From Prescottella soli (GTDB lineage Bacteria > Actinomycetota > Actinomycetes > Mycobacteriales > Mycobacteriaceae), in assembly GCF_040024445.1 (NCBI RefSeq), contig NZ_CP157276.1, forward strand, positions 4,340,001 to 4,404,000: DNA of 64,000 nucleotides. The letters are read 5' to 3'. The position numbers and the translations under genes are program-made. This document shows positions 20,249-29,648 of this stretch, in pieces. The notes under the pieces were generated by a model. That model was not told where the DNA came from. It saw only the letters and a list, made by a program, of their open reading frames with translations, and searched no databases. The first letter of the stretch is position 1. The number at the start of each line of letters is the position of its first letter.

Positions 20249-20266
20249 TCTCGCTCAGCTAGCTGT

Positions 20267-20311
20267 CGAATGGCCGCAACTCATCCCACTGGGACGAGTT
20301 GCGGCCATTCG
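20267..20311 (+). terminator. Terminator hairpin after rplO
   Basis: CGAATGGCCGCAACTC pairs perfectly with GAGTTGCGGCCATTCG, and CCCACTGGG closes the inside. It separates the spc ribosomal genes from secY, which begins about 155 bases further on. A CATACT box at 20335-20340 could be part of a secY promoter, but no matching -35 box is clear. Confidence 0.85.
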
Positions 20312-20466
20312 CCGCTCCAGGGTGCGCGAACGGGCATACTGGAGAGCGGCCAGCCCGTGCAACCGGGCTGTGTTTTCATGTGTCACTGTTAGAGTTCTAG
20401 AGTTCTGCAATCCACGGGGCGGGTCATTCAGATCGGCTCTCCGTATGTCGTGCGCCAGGAGGATCT

Positions 20467-21789
20467 TTGCTTTCCGCCTTTGTCTCGGCCCTCAGGACGC
20501 CTGACCTGAGGCGGAAGATCCTCTTCACGCTGGGTCTGGTCGCTCTGTACAGGCTGGGCGCGACGTTGCCGTCGCCCGGTGTCGACTACGGCAACGTCCG
20601 TGCGTGTATCGATCAGGTGTCCGGTGGCGAATCCGCCGGCATCTACTCGCTGATCAACCTGTTCTCCGGCGGTGCGCTGTTGCAGCTGTCGGTGTTCGCG
20701 ATCGGCATCATGCCGTACATCACGGCGAGCATCATCATCCAGTTGCTGACCGTCGTCATCCCGAAGTTCGAGGACCTCCGCAAGGAGGGGCAGTCGGGCC
20801 AGGCGAAGATGACGCAGTACACGCGCTATCTGTCGATCGCGCTGGCGGTCCTGCAGTCGACGGGCATCGTCGCTCTCGCGTCGCGTGGGCAGCTGCTGCA
20901 GGGCTGTACGGAGCCGATTCTCGCCGACGACAGCGTCTTCGGCCTGATCATCATCGTGCTGGTCATGACGGCCGGTTCGTGCCTCGTGATGTGGTTCGGC
21001 GAGCTGATCACCGAGCGCGGTGTCGGCAACGGCATGTCGCTGCTGATCTTCGCGGGCATCGCCTCGCGCATCCCGTCCGAGGGCAAGGCGATCCTCGACA
21101 GCCGCGGCGGTCTGGTCTTCGCGCTCGTGTGTGTCGCGGCGCTCGCGATCATCGCCGGCGTCGTCTTCGTCGAGCAGGGCCAGCGCCGCATCCCGGTGCA
21201 GTACGCCAAGCGGATGGTCGGCCGGAAGATGTACGGCGGCTCGTCCACGTACCTGCCGCTCAAGGTCAACCAGGCCGGCGTCATCCCGGTGATCTTCGCG
21301 TCGTCGCTGCTCTACCTGCCGAACCTCATCGTCCAGCTCACCGGGGCCAACACCAACCCCAATCCGAGCTGGTGGCAGAAGTGGATCAACGAGTACCTCG
21401 TGAACCCGGCGAACCCGGTCTACATCCTGATCTACTTCGGCATGATCGTCTTCTTCACCTACTTCTACGTCGCGATCACCTTCAATCCGGAGGAGCGCGC
21501 CGACGAGATGAAGAAGTTCGGCGGCTTCATCCCGGGCATTCGTCCCGGACGGCCGACCGCCGATTACCTGAACTACGTGCTGAGCCGTATCACTCTGCCG
21601 GGCGCGATCTACCTCGGCACCATCGCGGTGCTGCCGAATCTCTTCCTCGGGATCGGTAGCTCGGGTGGCGCGACCAACCTGCCGTTCGGCGGCACCGCGG
21701 TGCTGATTATGGTCAGTGTGGGCCTCGATACGGTTAAGCAGATCGAGAGCCAGCTCATGCAGCGAAACTATGAAGGGTTCCTCAAGTGA
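20467..21789 (+). CDS. secY: Preprotein translocase subunit SecY
   Basis: 440 residues, ten membrane segments, the channel-forming subunit of the Sec translocon. '[17 protein letters not shown]' and '[18 protein letters not shown]' are SecY signatures. It exports unfolded preproteins, including the two lipases seen in this window. The start is TTG; this codon gives the normal N-terminus and is preceded by AGGAGG. The stop overlaps the adk GTG by four bases. Confidence 0.98.
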   Translation: MLSAFVSALRTPDLRRKILFTLGLVALYRLGATLPSPGVDYGNVRACIDQVSGGESAGIYSLINLFSGGALLQLSVFAIGIMPYITASIIIQLLTVVIPKFEDLRKEGQSGQAKMTQYTRYLSIALAVLQSTGIVALASRGQLLQGCTEPILADDSVFGLIIIVLVMTAGSCLVMWFGELITERGVGNGMSLLIFAGIASRIPSEGKAILDSRGGLVFALVCVAALAIIAGVVFVEQGQRRIPVQYAKRMVGRKMYGGSSTYLPLKVNQAGVIPVIFASSLLYLPNLIVQLTGANTNPNPSWWQKWINEYLVNPANPVYILIYFGMIVFFTYFYVAITFNPEERADEMKKFGGFIPGIRPGRPTADYLNYVLSRITLPGAIYLGTIAVLPNLFLGIGSSGGATNLPFGGTAVLIMVSVGLDTVKQIESQLMQRNYEGFLK

Positions 21790-22331
21790 GACTTGTCCTC
21801 CTTGGTCCTCCCGGTGCCGGTAAGGGCACCCAGGCCGCGATCCTGTCCGAGAAGCTGGGCGTTCCCCACATCTCCACCGGAGATCTGTTCCGCGCGAACA
21901 TCGGGCAGTCGACCCCGCTCGGACTCGAGGCCAAGAAGTACCTCGACGCGGGCGACCTGGTCCCCAGCGAGATCACGAACAACATGGTGAAGGCGCGCGT
22001 GGCCGAGCCGGATGCGGCCAACGGCTTCCTGCTCGACGGCTTCCCGCGCACGGTCGACCAGGCGAAGGCGCTGGAGGACATCCTCGAGGGCCTGGGCGCC
22101 AAGCTCGACGGTGTGCTCGCGTTCGATGTCGACGATGACGTCGTCGTCGAGCGGATGCTCGCCCGTGGTCGCGCCGACGACACCGAGGATGTGATCCGTA
22201 ACCGCATGCGCGTCTACCGCGAGGAGACGGCGCCGCTGCTCGACTACTACGCCGGCCAGATCGTCACCGTCGACGCCGTCGGTGCCGTCGAAGAGGTCAA
22301 CGCCCGCGCTCTGTCCGCGCTGGGGAAGTAA
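21786..22331 (+). CDS. adk: Adenylate kinase
   Basis: 181 residues. P-loop [10 protein letters not shown] at 7-16, '[10 protein letters not shown]' and '[13 protein letters not shown]' are intact. Interconverts ATP, AMP and ADP in the cytoplasm. It is the short form, with a minimal LID lacking the zinc-binding insertion, as usual in actinobacteria. The GTG start overlaps secY, and the stop overlaps map by one base. Confidence 0.98.
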   Translation: MRLVLLGPPGAGKGTQAAILSEKLGVPHISTGDLFRANIGQSTPLGLEAKKYLDAGDLVPSEITNNMVKARVAEPDAANGFLLDGFPRTVDQAKALEDILEGLGAKLDGVLAFDVDDDVVVERMLARGRADDTEDVIRNRMRVYREETAPLLDYYAGQIVTVDAVGAVEEVNARALSALGK

Positions 22332-23134
22332 TGGCGTTCGGCCGCAAGCGCAAGGTCGTTCCGTTCCGCACGGCGGGTGAGCTCGACGCCATGGCGGCGG
22401 CGGGTGCGATCGTCGGGGCCGCCCTCGTGGCGGTGCGAGACGCGGCCAAGCCCGGGGTCAGCACACTGGAACTGGACCAGGTCGCCGAAGCGGTCATCCG
22501 CGACGCCGGCGCGGTGCCGTCGTTCCTCGGCTACCACGGGTTCACCGGATCCATCTGTTCGTCGGTCAACGACCGCGTCGTGCACGGCATCCCGTCCGCG
22601 GACGAACTCCTCGCCGAGGGCGATCTGGTGTCGATCGACTGCGGGGCGATCCTCGACGGGTGGCACGGCGACTCGGCGTGGACGTTCGGCGTCGGTGAAC
22701 TCAGCGAGGCCGACGCCCAGTTGAGCGAGGCGACGCGCCTGTCGATGGAGGCCGGCATCGTCGCGATGGTGGAGGGCAACCGGCTGACGGACGTCTCGCA
22801 CGCGATCGAGCTCGGGACGCGGGCCGCCGAGTCTGCGCACGGTCGTCAGTACGGGATCGTCGACGGCTACGGCGGTCACGCGATCGGGCGTGAGATGCAC
22901 ATGGATCCGTTCCTGCCGAACGAGGGCGCTCCCGGTAAGGGGCCGCACCTGGTGATCGGGTCGGTCCTGGCGATCGAGCCGATGCTCACGCTCGGCACGT
23001 ACGAGACCGAGGTCCTCGAGGACGAGTGGACGGTGGTGACCACCGACGGCAGTCGTGCCGCGCACTGGGAGCACACGGTCGCCGTCACCGAGGACGGTCC
23101 CCGGATCCTCACGTTGCGCCCCGGCGACAACTGA
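22331..23134 (+). CDS. map: Methionine aminopeptidase, type I
   Basis: 267 residues. The five metal ligands are seen in '[17 protein letters not shown]', '[15 protein letters not shown]' and '[10 protein letters not shown]', plus the late glutamate in '[11 protein letters not shown]'. It removes the initiator methionine from nascent proteins. It has no SH3-linker N-terminus, so it is the short housekeeping form. It ends the secY-adk-map unit, before a strong terminator. Confidence 0.97.
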   Translation: MAFGRKRKVVPFRTAGELDAMAAAGAIVGAALVAVRDAAKPGVSTLELDQVAEAVIRDAGAVPSFLGYHGFTGSICSSVNDRVVHGIPSADELLAEGDLVSIDCGAILDGWHGDSAWTFGVGELSEADAQLSEATRLSMEAGIVAMVEGNRLTDVSHAIELGTRAAESAHGRQYGIVDGYGGHAIGREMHMDPFLPNEGAPGKGPHLVIGSVLAIEPMLTLGTYETEVLEDEWTVVTTDGSRAAHWEHTVAVTEDGPRILTLRPGDN

Positions 23135-23140
23135 GATCGA

Positions 23141-23188
23141 ACAAACGCCGAGCGGGCAGTGAACTCTCACTGCCCGCTCGGCGTTTGT
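23141..23188. terminator. Bidirectional terminator between map and dtd
   Basis: ACAAACGCCGAGCGGGCAGTGA pairs perfectly over 22 bases with its complement around an ACTC loop. The map and dtd genes converge on it. GTTTGT on the 3' side gives a modest U-rich end. Confidence 0.93.
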
Positions 23189-23204
23189 GTGCTCGGTGTC
23201 GTCG

Positions 23205-23642
23205 TCAGCTGTCGAGCAGCACGGTGACCGGGCCGTCGTTGATCAGGCTCACCTGCATGTGCTCGCCGAACTTGCCGACCTCGACGGTGGCGCCCTGGTC
23301 CCGTAGCGCGGCGCCGAACGCGTCGACGAGCGGTTCGGCGACAGAGCGCGGCGCGGCCGGGGACCACGACGGGCGTCGACTCTTGCGGGTGTCGGCCATG
23401 AGGGTGAACTGGCTGACGACGAGGATCGGGGCGTCGACGTCCGATGCGGACTTCTCGTCGTCGAGGATCCGCAGGCGCCACACGCGGCGGGCGAGGTTCG
23501 CCGCGGCGATCGGGTCGTCGTCGTGCCCGACGCCGAGGAGCACGAGCAGTCCCTGCCCGCCGGCGGGTGGCGAGATCCGGGCGACCTCCTCGCCGTCGAC
23601 AGAGACGGCGGCCGAAGTGACCCGCTGGACGAGTGCACGCAT
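23205..23642 (-). CDS. dtd: D-aminoacyl-tRNA deacylase
   Basis: 145 residues. '[18 protein letters not shown]', the active-site 'SQFTL' and the cross-subunit Gly-cisPro loop '[11 protein letters not shown]' are all present. DTD cuts D-amino acids (and glycine mischarged on tRNA-Ala) from tRNA. In M. tuberculosis other genes lie upstream of infA; here dtd sits divergent from infA. The start was chosen by homology; upstream in-frame codons give no similarity. Confidence 0.95.
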   Translation of the reverse strand: MRALVQRVTSAAVSVDGEEVARISPPAGGQGLLVLLGVGHDDDPIAAANLARRVWRLRILDDEKSASDVDAPILVVSQFTLMADTRKSRRPSWSPAAPRSVAEPLVDAFGAALRDQGATVEVGKFGEHMQVSLINDGPVTVLLDS

Positions 23643-23692
23643 CTGGATGTGTTCCCTTCGGGTGGGGGAGTCGCGGCGGCTCGAGGCCGCAT

Positions 23693-23721
23693 TTGGCCTG
23701 GTTGGGAATTGCCGGTAGGAT
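23693..23721 (+). promoter_or_regulatory. Promoter of infA
   Basis: TTGGCC (23693-23698), a 17-base spacer and TAGGAT (23716-23721) give a good housekeeping promoter. It predicts a leader of about 140 bases for infA. It lies just outside the dtd start, on the other strand. Confidence 0.65.
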
Positions 23722-23869
23722 GGAACAACGGTGCGCCCTGCGTATCGGTTTGTCTGCGCGTCCGACCTCGTGTCGGGGTGACGCTTCCAACCGTCAGGAC
23801 CACCGCTGTAGCGGATACCGGTGACGGTAGCCGATGCACCCATACGCCACTCAACGGATCGCGGAGGAC

Positions 23870-24091
23870 ATGGCTAAGAAGGACGGGGCCATCGAGGTCG
23901 AGGGACGAGTTGTCGAGCCGCTGCCCAATGCGATGTTTCGCATTGAGCTGGAGAACGGCCACAAGGTCCTCGCACACATCAGCGGCAAGATGCGTCAGCA
24001 CTACATTCGCATTCTTCCCGAGGACCGCGTCGTCGTGGAGCTGTCGCCCTACGACCTGTCGCGTGGGCGCATCGTTTACCGCTACAAGTAA
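23870..24091 (+). CDS. infA: Translation initiation factor IF-1
   Basis: 73 residues, a single S1/OB fold beginning [20 protein letters not shown] and ending [11 protein letters not shown]-1 occupies the A site during initiation. The ATG is selected by the conserved N-terminus. The GGAGG upstream is only two bases from it, unusually close, so initiation may use a different pairing. It is followed by a hairpin at 24096. Confidence 0.97.
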
Positions 24092-24095
24092 GAGC

Positions 24096-24121
24096 TTCCC
24101 CGGCCACAACCGGCCGGGGAG
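24096..24121 (+). terminator. Hairpin between infA and rpmJ
   Basis: TTCCCCGGCC pairs with GGCCGGGGAG (one wobble at the end) across a 6-base loop, five bases after the infA stop codon. It may attenuate or process the transcript, since rpmJ begins 48 bases further on. Confidence 0.6.
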
Positions 24122-24168
24122 AACTATGTCTGCCCTCGGGTGGACAGACAACAGGAGATCAGACGCAC

Positions 24169-24282
24169 GTGAAGGTTCAGCCTAGCGTCAAGAAGATCTG
24201 CGAGAAGTGCAAGGTGATTCGCCGTAACGGGCGCGTCATGGTGATCTGCGAGAACCTGCGCCACAAGCAGCGTCAGGGCTAG
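24169..24282 (+). CDS. rpmJ: 50S ribosomal protein L36, zinc-binding type
   Basis: 37 residues from a GTG start: [16 protein letters not shown]...ending KQRQG. The zinc ligands C11, C14, C27 and H32 are all there, so this is the zinc-containing form, not the zinc-free paralogue made under zinc starvation. L36 is the smallest 50S protein. AGGAG lies upstream of the GTG. Confidence 0.97.
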   Translation: MKVQPSVKKICEKCKVIRRNGRVMVICENLRHKQRQG

Positions 24283-24494
24283 TACCAGATCACGTCCTTC
24301 TTCGAGATCGACTTGGCAACAAGCGTAAAGAAGACCTCTCAGCACCAACCGCAACCCGGGCCCAGGGAAACCGAAGGCAGGTAGCGGTCCACCCCCGGCA
24401 CGGAGGCCGGGGCCCCACTGCGAGTGAACCGCAGAGTTTGTAGACGCAGGGGACGGACTGGGAGCAGACCTCCGCACACCGATAGGAATGCCAA
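24283..24494 (+). promoter_or_regulatory. Leader region before rpsM (alpha operon), with hairpin
   Basis: A 212-base stretch with no coding sequence. A stable hairpin CCCCGGC/GCCGGGG lies at 24393-24412, inside a weaker outer pairing (GCGGT with ACCGC). AGGAATG-type ribosome signals precede rpsM. In E. coli and Bacillus S4 represses this operon via its leader; a like role here is only a hypothesis. Confidence 0.4.
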
Positions 24495-24863
24495 ATGGCA
24501 CGTCTCGCAGGTGTTGATCTTCCTCGCGAAAAGCGCATGGAGATCGCACTGACCTACATCTACGGCATCGGCCGTACCACCTCCAAGGAGATCCTGACTG
24601 CCACGGGTGTCAACCCGGACCTGCGCAGCAAGGACCTGTCCGACGAGGACCTCGCCAAGCTCCGCGAGTACATCGAGGAGTCGGTGAAGGTCGAGGGTGA
24701 CCTGCGCCGCGAGGTGCAGGCGGACATCCGCCGCAAGATCGAGATCGGCTGCTACCAGGGCCTGCGCCACCGCCGTGGTCTGCCCGTGCGTGGACAGCGC
24801 ACCAAGACCAACGCTCGCACCCGTAAGGGTCCGAAGCGCACCGTCGCAGGAAAGAAGAAGTAA
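24495..24863 (+). CDS. rpsM: 30S ribosomal protein S13
   Basis: 122 residues. '[26 protein letters not shown]' and '[24 protein letters not shown]' are diagnostic. S13 contacts the P-site tRNA and forms bridges to the 50S. The stop overlaps the rpsK ATG by one base. Confidence 0.98.
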   Translation: MARLAGVDLPREKRMEIALTYIYGIGRTTSKEILTATGVNPDLRSKDLSDEDLAKLREYIEESVKVEGDLRREVQADIRRKIEIGCYQGLRHRRGLPVRGQRTKTNARTRKGPKRTVAGKKK

Positions 24864-25276
24864 TGCCTCCCAAGTCACGTAGCACCGGTCCGAAGAAGAC
24901 CCAGAAGGCGCGTCGCAGGGACAAGAAGAACGTCCCGCACGGTGCCGCTCACATCAAGAGCACCTTCAACAACACGATCGTGTCGATCACCGACCCGGCC
25001 GGCAACGTCATCTCCTGGGCGTCGTCGGGCCACGTGGGCTTCAAGGGCTCGCGTAAGTCGACGCCGTTCGCTGCTCAGCTCGCTGCTGAGAACGCTGCCC
25101 GCAAGGCGCAGGAGCACGGCGTCAAGAAGGTCGACGTCTTCGTGAAGGGCCCGGGCTCGGGCCGCGAGACCGCGATCCGCTCGCTGCAGGCTGCCGGCCT
25201 CGAGGTCGGCACCATCTCCGATGTCACCCCCCAGCCGCACAACGGCTGCCGTCCGCCCAAGCGGCGTCGGGTTTAA
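24863..25276 (+). CDS. rpsK: 30S ribosomal protein S11
   Basis: 137 residues. '[31 protein letters not shown]' and the tail '[20 protein letters not shown]' are typical. S11 shapes the platform near the mRNA exit (Shine-Dalgarno pairing) site. It is in a TAATG overlap with rpsM. Confidence 0.98.
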   Translation: MPPKSRSTGPKKTQKARRRDKKNVPHGAAHIKSTFNNTIVSITDPAGNVISWASSGHVGFKGSRKSTPFAAQLAAENAARKAQEHGVKKVDVFVKGPGSGRETAIRSLQAAGLEVGTISDVTPQPHNGCRPPKRRRV

Positions 25277-25302
25277 GTAGCGGGAAGGATAGGTAAAAGA
25301 AC

Positions 25303-25908
25303 ATGGCACGTTATACCGGACCCATCACCCGCAAGTCGCGTCGTCTGCGCGTCGACCTCGTCGGAGGCGACCAGGCGTTCGAGCGGCGTCCTTACCCGCC
25401 GGGCCAGCACGGCCGCGCGCGCATCAAGGAGAGCGAGTACCTGCTCCAGCTGCAGGAGAAGCAGAAGGCTCGCTTCACCTACGGCGTCATGGAGAAGCAG
25501 TTCCGTCGCTACTACCAGGAGGCGGTCAACCGCCCCGGTAAGACCGGCGAGAACCTGCTCCAGATCCTGGAGTCGCGTCTCGACAACGTCGTGTACCGCG
25601 CAGGCCTCGCTCGCACCCGCCGCCAGGCGCGTCAGCTGGTCACGCACGGCCACCTTCTCGTGAACAACAAGAAGGTCGACATCCCCAGCTACCGCGTCTC
25701 GCAGTACGACATCATCGATGTCCGCGAGAAGTCGCTGGCGACCCTGCCGTTCCAGATCGCCCGTGAGACCCAGGGCGATCGCCCGATCCCGGGCTGGCTG
25801 CAGGTCGTCGGTGGACGCCTCCGCATCCTGGTGCACCAGCTCCCCGAGCGTGCGCAGATCGAGGTCCCGCTGCAGGAACAGCTGATCGTCGAGTACTACT
25901 CGAAGTAA
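25303..25908 (+). CDS. rpsD: 30S ribosomal protein S4 (cysteine-free form)
   Basis: 201 residues. 'MARYTGPITRKSRRLRVDL' starts it, and the S4 RNA-binding domain 'LESRLDNVVYRAGLARTRRQARQLVTHGHLLVNNKKVDIPS' is intact. The N-terminal zinc cysteines of the metal-binding form are absent, so this is the C-minus type. S4 nucleates 30S assembly. In other bacteria it represses its own operon. Confidence 0.98.
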   Translation: MARYTGPITRKSRRLRVDLVGGDQAFERRPYPPGQHGRARIKESEYLLQLQEKQKARFTYGVMEKQFRRYYQEAVNRPGKTGENLLQILESRLDNVVYRAGLARTRRQARQLVTHGHLLVNNKKVDIPSYRVSQYDIIDVREKSLATLPFQIARETQGDRPIPGWLQVVGGRLRILVHQLPERAQIEVPLQEQLIVEYYSK

Positions 25909-25917
25909 GGCGTGATG

Positions 25918-25949
25918 CCTGGGAGCGGTCGGTAACGGCCGCTCCCAGG
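25918..25949 (+). terminator. Hairpin between rpsD and rpoA
   Basis: CCTGGGAGCGG pairs perfectly with CCGCTCCCAGG across a 10-base loop, nine bases after the rpsD stop codon. Because rpoA and rplQ follow in the same direction, it may lower expression of rpoA relative to the ribosomal genes or serve as a processing site. Confidence 0.65.
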
Positions 25950-26008
25950 TCCCAAGCCTTTCCCATCGTGGGCGTCATATGGCGGACGCCCGTACAGGAG
26001 GAAATCCA

Positions 26009-27073
26009 ATGCTCATCTCTCAGCGACCCACGCTGACCGAAGAGGTCATCGCTGAAAACCGCTCGAAGTTCGTCATCGAGCCCCTCGAGCCAGGCTTCGG
26101 GTACACCCTCGGCAATTCGCTGCGCCGCACCCTGCTGTCGTCGATCCCCGGCGCTGCTGTCACCAGCATCCGCATCGACGGCGTCCTGCACGAGTTCACC
26201 ACCGTCCCGGGTGTGAAGGAAGACGTCACCGACATCATCCTGAACCTCAAGGGCCTGGTCGTGAGCTCCGAAGAGGACGAGCCGGTCACCATGTACGTCC
26301 GCAAGCAGGGCCCCGGGGTCGTGACTGCGGGTGACATCGTTCCGCCGGCAGGCGTCACGGTCAACAACCCGGATCTGCACATCGCCACCCTGAACGACAA
26401 GGGCAAGCTGGAGATCGAGCTCGTCGTCGAGCGCGGTCGCGGCTACGTCCCCGCCGTCCAGAACAAGGCGTCCGGCGCCGAGATCGGCCGTATTCCGGTC
26501 GACTCGATCTACTCGCCGGTGCTCAAGGTCACCTACAAGGTGGAAGCGACCCGCGTCGAGCAGCGCACCGACTTCGATCGGCTGATTCTCGACGTGGAGA
26601 CCAAGAACTCCATCACCGCTCGGGACGCGCTCGCTTCGGCGGGCAAGACCCTGGTTGAGCTCTTCGGCCTCGCCCGTGAGCTGAACGTCGAGGCAGAAGG
26701 CATCGAGATCGGACCCTCGCCCGCCGAGGCCGATCACATCGCTTCCTTCGGACTCCCCATCGAGGATCTGGACCTGACGGTCCGCTCCTACAACTGCCTC
26801 AAGCGCGAGGGTGTTCACACCGTCGGCGAGCTCGTGGCACGCACGGAGTCCGATCTGCTCGACATCCGCAATTTCGGACAGAAGTCCATCGACGAGGTCA
26901 AGGTCAAGCTGCATTCGCTCGGCCTCGCCCTCAAGGACAGCCCTGCGTCCTTCGATCCGACGACCGTTGCCGGCTACGACGCCGCCACCGGTACGTGGAG
27001 CGACACCGACGCCGGTTCCTTCAGCGACGCTGAGGGCACCGACCAGGACTACGCCGAGACCGAACAGCTGTAA
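26009..27073 (+). CDS. rpoA: RNA polymerase alpha subunit
   Basis: 354 residues. The N-terminal dimerisation domain ('[31 protein letters not shown]') is joined by a linker to the C-terminal UP-element and activator-binding domain ('[19 protein letters not shown]...[16 protein letters not shown]'). The acidic tail is typical of actinobacteria. The ATG has AGGAGG seven bases upstream; an upstream in-frame start gives non-homologous residues. Confidence 0.98.
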   Translation: MLISQRPTLTEEVIAENRSKFVIEPLEPGFGYTLGNSLRRTLLSSIPGAAVTSIRIDGVLHEFTTVPGVKEDVTDIILNLKGLVVSSEEDEPVTMYVRKQGPGVVTAGDIVPPAGVTVNNPDLHIATLNDKGKLEIELVVERGRGYVPAVQNKASGAEIGRIPVDSIYSPVLKVTYKVEATRVEQRTDFDRLILDVETKNSITARDALASAGKTLVELFGLARELNVEAEGIEIGPSPAEADHIASFGLPIEDLDLTVRSYNCLKREGVHTVGELVARTESDLLDIRNFGQKSIDEVKVKLHSLGLALKDSPASFDPTTVAGYDAATGTWSDTDAGSFSDAEGTDQDYAETEQL

Positions 27074-27128
27074 CCCGTATCACCCGGCACATGGGCAAAT
27101 GTGCTGGGCGAGCCCAAGAGGAGCTCCA

Positions 27129-27632
27129 ATGCCCAAGCCCAAGAAGGGTGCCCGCTTCGGCGGGTCGGCGTCGCACCAGAAGGCGATCTTCGCCAACCTG
27201 GCGACTGCTCTGTTCGAGCACGGCCGAATCACCACCACGGAGGCCAAGGCCAAGGCCCTGCGTCCGTACGCCGAGAAGATCGTGACCAAGGCCAAGGGTG
27301 GAACCCTGGCCGACCGTCGTGAGGTTCTGAAGGTCATCCGCAACAAGGATGTCGTTCACACCCTGTTCGCGGAGATCGGCCCGTTCTACGCCGAGCGCGA
27401 CGGTGGTTACACCCGCATCATCAAGACCATCCCCCGCAAGGGTGACAACGCTCCCATGGCGATCATCGAGCTCGTCCAGGAGAAGACGGTCACCTCCGAG
27501 GCGGACCGCGCTCGCCGTGTCGCTGCTTCGCAGGCTGCTCCGGCTGCCGAGGAGACCGCGGTCGAGGCCGAGGCCCCCGAGGCCGAGGTCGTCGAGGCCG
27601 CAGCCGATGCCGACGAGGCCAAGAAGGACTAG
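27129..27632 (+). CDS. rplQ: 50S ribosomal protein L17
   Basis: 167 residues. '[42 protein letters not shown]' is the L17 core. The last 45 residues are an Ala/Glu-rich tail ([19 protein letters not shown]), common in mycobacterial L17 and not part of the ordered fold. The ATG has GAGG upstream. Last gene of the alpha operon. Confidence 0.97.
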   Translation: MPKPKKGARFGGSASHQKAIFANLATALFEHGRITTTEAKAKALRPYAEKIVTKAKGGTLADRREVLKVIRNKDVVHTLFAEIGPFYAERDGGYTRIIKTIPRKGDNAPMAIIELVQEKTVTSEADRARRVAASQAAPAAEETAVEAEAPEAEVVEAAADADEAKKD

Positions 27633-27637
27633 TCCAC

Positions 27638-28528
27638 TTGGTTTCGGCACACGCTGAATCGAACGAACCCGTCGTTCCCGTTGGGGACGGCGGGTTCGTT
27701 CGATTGCGCCTCGATGTTTCGTACGACGGCACCGACTTCTCGGGATGGGCACGCCAGCCCGGCCGCCGCACGGTGTGCGGTGAGATCGAAGAGAGGCTGA
27801 GCGCGATCGTCCGCACCCCGGTGCTGCTGACGGTGGCGGGCCGCACCGATGCCGGTGTCCACGCGAGTGGTCAGGTGGCACACGTGGACGTGCCGGCCGA
27901 CATGGTCCCGGACGATCCGTCGCGCCTCGTGCGCAGGCTCGCCCGCTTCCTACCCAAAGATGTTCGGGTCAAGGACGTCTCGTTCGCTCCCGAACACTTC
28001 GACGCCCGGTTCTCGGCGATCCGTCGGCACTACGAGTACCGGTTGACCACGGCCCCGTACGGCGCGGACCCGCTGCGCGCCCGCGACACGGTGGCGTGGC
28101 CCAAGGAGGTCGACGTCGACGCGATGCGGCAGGCATCGTCGCGGTTGCTGGGCCTCCACGACTTCGCGGCGTTCTGCAAGCGCCGCGACGGCGCGACGAC
28201 GGTCAGGGAACTGCAGCGTTTCGACTGGGAGCACTCGGGTCACGAACTCACGGCCTACGTCAGCGCCGACGCGTTCTGCTGGTCGATGGTGCGCAGCCTG
28301 GTCGGTGCGGCACTCGCAGTGGGCGAGGGACGCCGCACGATCGAATGGATGGCCGGTCTGCTGGCCGAGCGCGAGCGGGCGAGTGCCGTCGCCGTCGCTC
28401 CGGCACACGGGCTTTCGCTGGTTCGCGTCGACTATCCGGCGGACGCGGATCTCGCCGCCCGCAACGCGGCCACCCGGGAGATGCGCACGGCGATCGAGTC
28501 GGGCGGGGCGGGTTGCTGCGGGGGCTGA
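27638..28528 (+). CDS. truA: tRNA pseudouridine synthase A
   Basis: 296 residues from the TTG chosen here. The catalytic motif '[18 protein letters not shown]' with its aspartate is intact, as are '[15 protein letters not shown]' and '[12 protein letters not shown]'. TruA modifies uridines 38-40 of tRNA anticodon arms. Family proteins normally begin just before the SYDGTDF block; an in-frame TTG at 27704 would give a 274-residue protein with exactly that N-terminus and leave the hairpin untranslated. The choice between starts is open. It follows rplQ by five bases. Confidence 0.93.
   Translation: MVSAHAESNEPVVPVGDGGFVRLRLDVSYDGTDFSGWARQPGRRTVCGEIEERLSAIVRTPVLLTVAGRTDAGVHASGQVAHVDVPADMVPDDPSRLVRRLARFLPKDVRVKDVSFAPEHFDARFSAIRRHYEYRLTTAPYGADPLRARDTVAWPKEVDVDAMRQASSRLLGLHDFAAFCKRRDGATTVRELQRFDWEHSGHELTAYVSADAFCWSMVRSLVGAALAVGEGRRTIEWMAGLLAERERASAVAVAPAHGLSLVRVDYPADADLAARNAATREMRTAIESGGAGCCGG
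27657..27705 (+). terminator. Large hairpin after rplQ, inside the annotated truA N-terminus
   Basis: AATCGAACGAACCCG and CGGGTTCGTTCGATT are perfect 15-base arms. The inside can fold further. It is placed where the alpha operon should end, yet lies within the first 23 codons of the longest truA frame, so either truA starts later or the hairpin has a regulatory role. Confidence 0.75.
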
Positions 28529-28656
28529 CCTGACGGCGGCAGGGTTCGGCTCTCGCGCGTCTGTGCCCGGAACGCCCAACCCGCCGCGCGATGCGTCGGG
28601 GTACTGCTAGCGTCGCAATCGGTCGGGATGCTCGCAGCTGTGGAGGGGAGCCACGC

Positions 28657-29622
28657 ATGCGTCCGTCGTTCGTCACCGCAATCGTCGTCGCCGCGTTGGC
28701 GATCGGCACCGCGATGGCCACGCCCGGTGCGGCCGTTGCCGAGCCGCCGCCGATCCCGGTCCCGCACAACTTCTATGCCGGCATCCCGCAGGAGATTGCG
28801 AACCCCGGCGGGTCGCTCCCCGGTTCGAACGACTGGACCTGCAAGCCCACCGTCGAGCACCCGCGCCCGGTGATCCTCGTGCACGGAACCGGGGCGAATC
28901 GGCAGACGAACTGGACGACGTACGTGCCGTTGCTGAAGAACAACGGCTACTGCGTGTTCGCCCCCACCTACGGCGCCCGCGCCGGCGCCGCGTGGCCGGG
29001 CAGCGCCTTCGGCGCGCTGGCCCCGCTCGACCAGAGTGCCCGGGAGTTCGCCGGGTTCGTCGACGAGGTGCTCGCGGCGACCGGCGCTGACAAGGTCGAC
29101 ATCGTGGGGCACTCGCAGGGCACCCTGATGCCGAACTACTACGTGAAGTTCCTCGGGGGCGCGGCCAAGGTCGACAAGTACGTCTCGCTCGCCCCACTGT
29201 GGCTGGGCGCCGGCGCGTTCTGGGCCGGTGAGATCAGCGCGTTCGCCAGGGAACACGGACTCGAGCCGCTGCAACAGCAGACGTTCGGGCAGCTGTGTTC
29301 GGCGTGCCTGGACATGGCGCCGGGAACCGCCTTCGTCGACACGATGAACGAAGGCGGCCCGTACGCCCCCGGTGTCTCGTACACCAACATCGCCACCCGG
29401 TACGACGAACTCGTCGTCCCGTACACCAGCGGGCTGGTGCCGGGACCGAACGCGGTCAACATCGTCGTCCAGGATCAGTGCCCGCAGGACTACTCCGAGC
29501 ACGCCGCGATGGGTGCGTCACCCATCGCGGCGGCACACGTCCTCAACGCGCTCGACCCGCAGCATCCGCAGCCGGTGCCTTGCATGCCGATCTCACCGTT
29601 GACCGGGACGCCCATCGGTTGA
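28657..29622 (+). CDS. Secreted alpha/beta-hydrolase lipase, paralogue of the gene at 3863-4813
   Basis: 321 residues. A signal peptide (MRPSFVTAIVVAALAIG, likely cleavage after AVA near residue 28) precedes a lipase domain with LVHGTG (about 74-79) and GHSQGT (serine about 153). The ATG follows GGAGGGGAG; upstream in-frame codons lack a signal. In M. tuberculosis the secreted cutinases Cut3 and Cut4 occupy a similar position between truA and the ESX-4 genes, so a secreted esterase next to truA may be an old feature of the region, though this protein is a lipase rather than a cutinase. Confidence 0.9.
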   Translation: MRPSFVTAIVVAALAIGTAMATPGAAVAEPPPIPVPHNFYAGIPQEIANPGGSLPGSNDWTCKPTVEHPRPVILVHGTGANRQTNWTTYVPLLKNNGYCVFAPTYGARAGAAWPGSAFGALAPLDQSAREFAGFVDEVLAATGADKVDIVGHSQGTLMPNYYVKFLGGAAKVDKYVSLAPLWLGAGAFWAGEISAFAREHGLEPLQQQTFGQLCSACLDMAPGTAFVDTMNEGGPYAPGVSYTNIATRYDELVVPYTSGLVPGPNAVNIVVQDQCPQDYSEHAAMGASPIAAAHVLNALDPQHPQPVPCMPISPLTGTPIG

Positions 29623-29648
29623 GCCCGGCCGGTCCGCCCGGCTCAGCC
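29617..29648. terminator. Bidirectional hairpin between lipase and acyl-CoA dehydrogenase
   Basis: GGTTGAGCC and GGCTCAGCC (one wobble) flank a GC-rich centre where the two genes converge, only 20 bases apart; the arms reach into both stop-codon regions. Confidence 0.6.

Noticed and set aside
20312-20466. secY promoter using CATACT at 20335
   Set aside because: No -35 box at a suitable distance; the repeated AGAGTTCT nearby is also not a clear signal, so no promoter was called.
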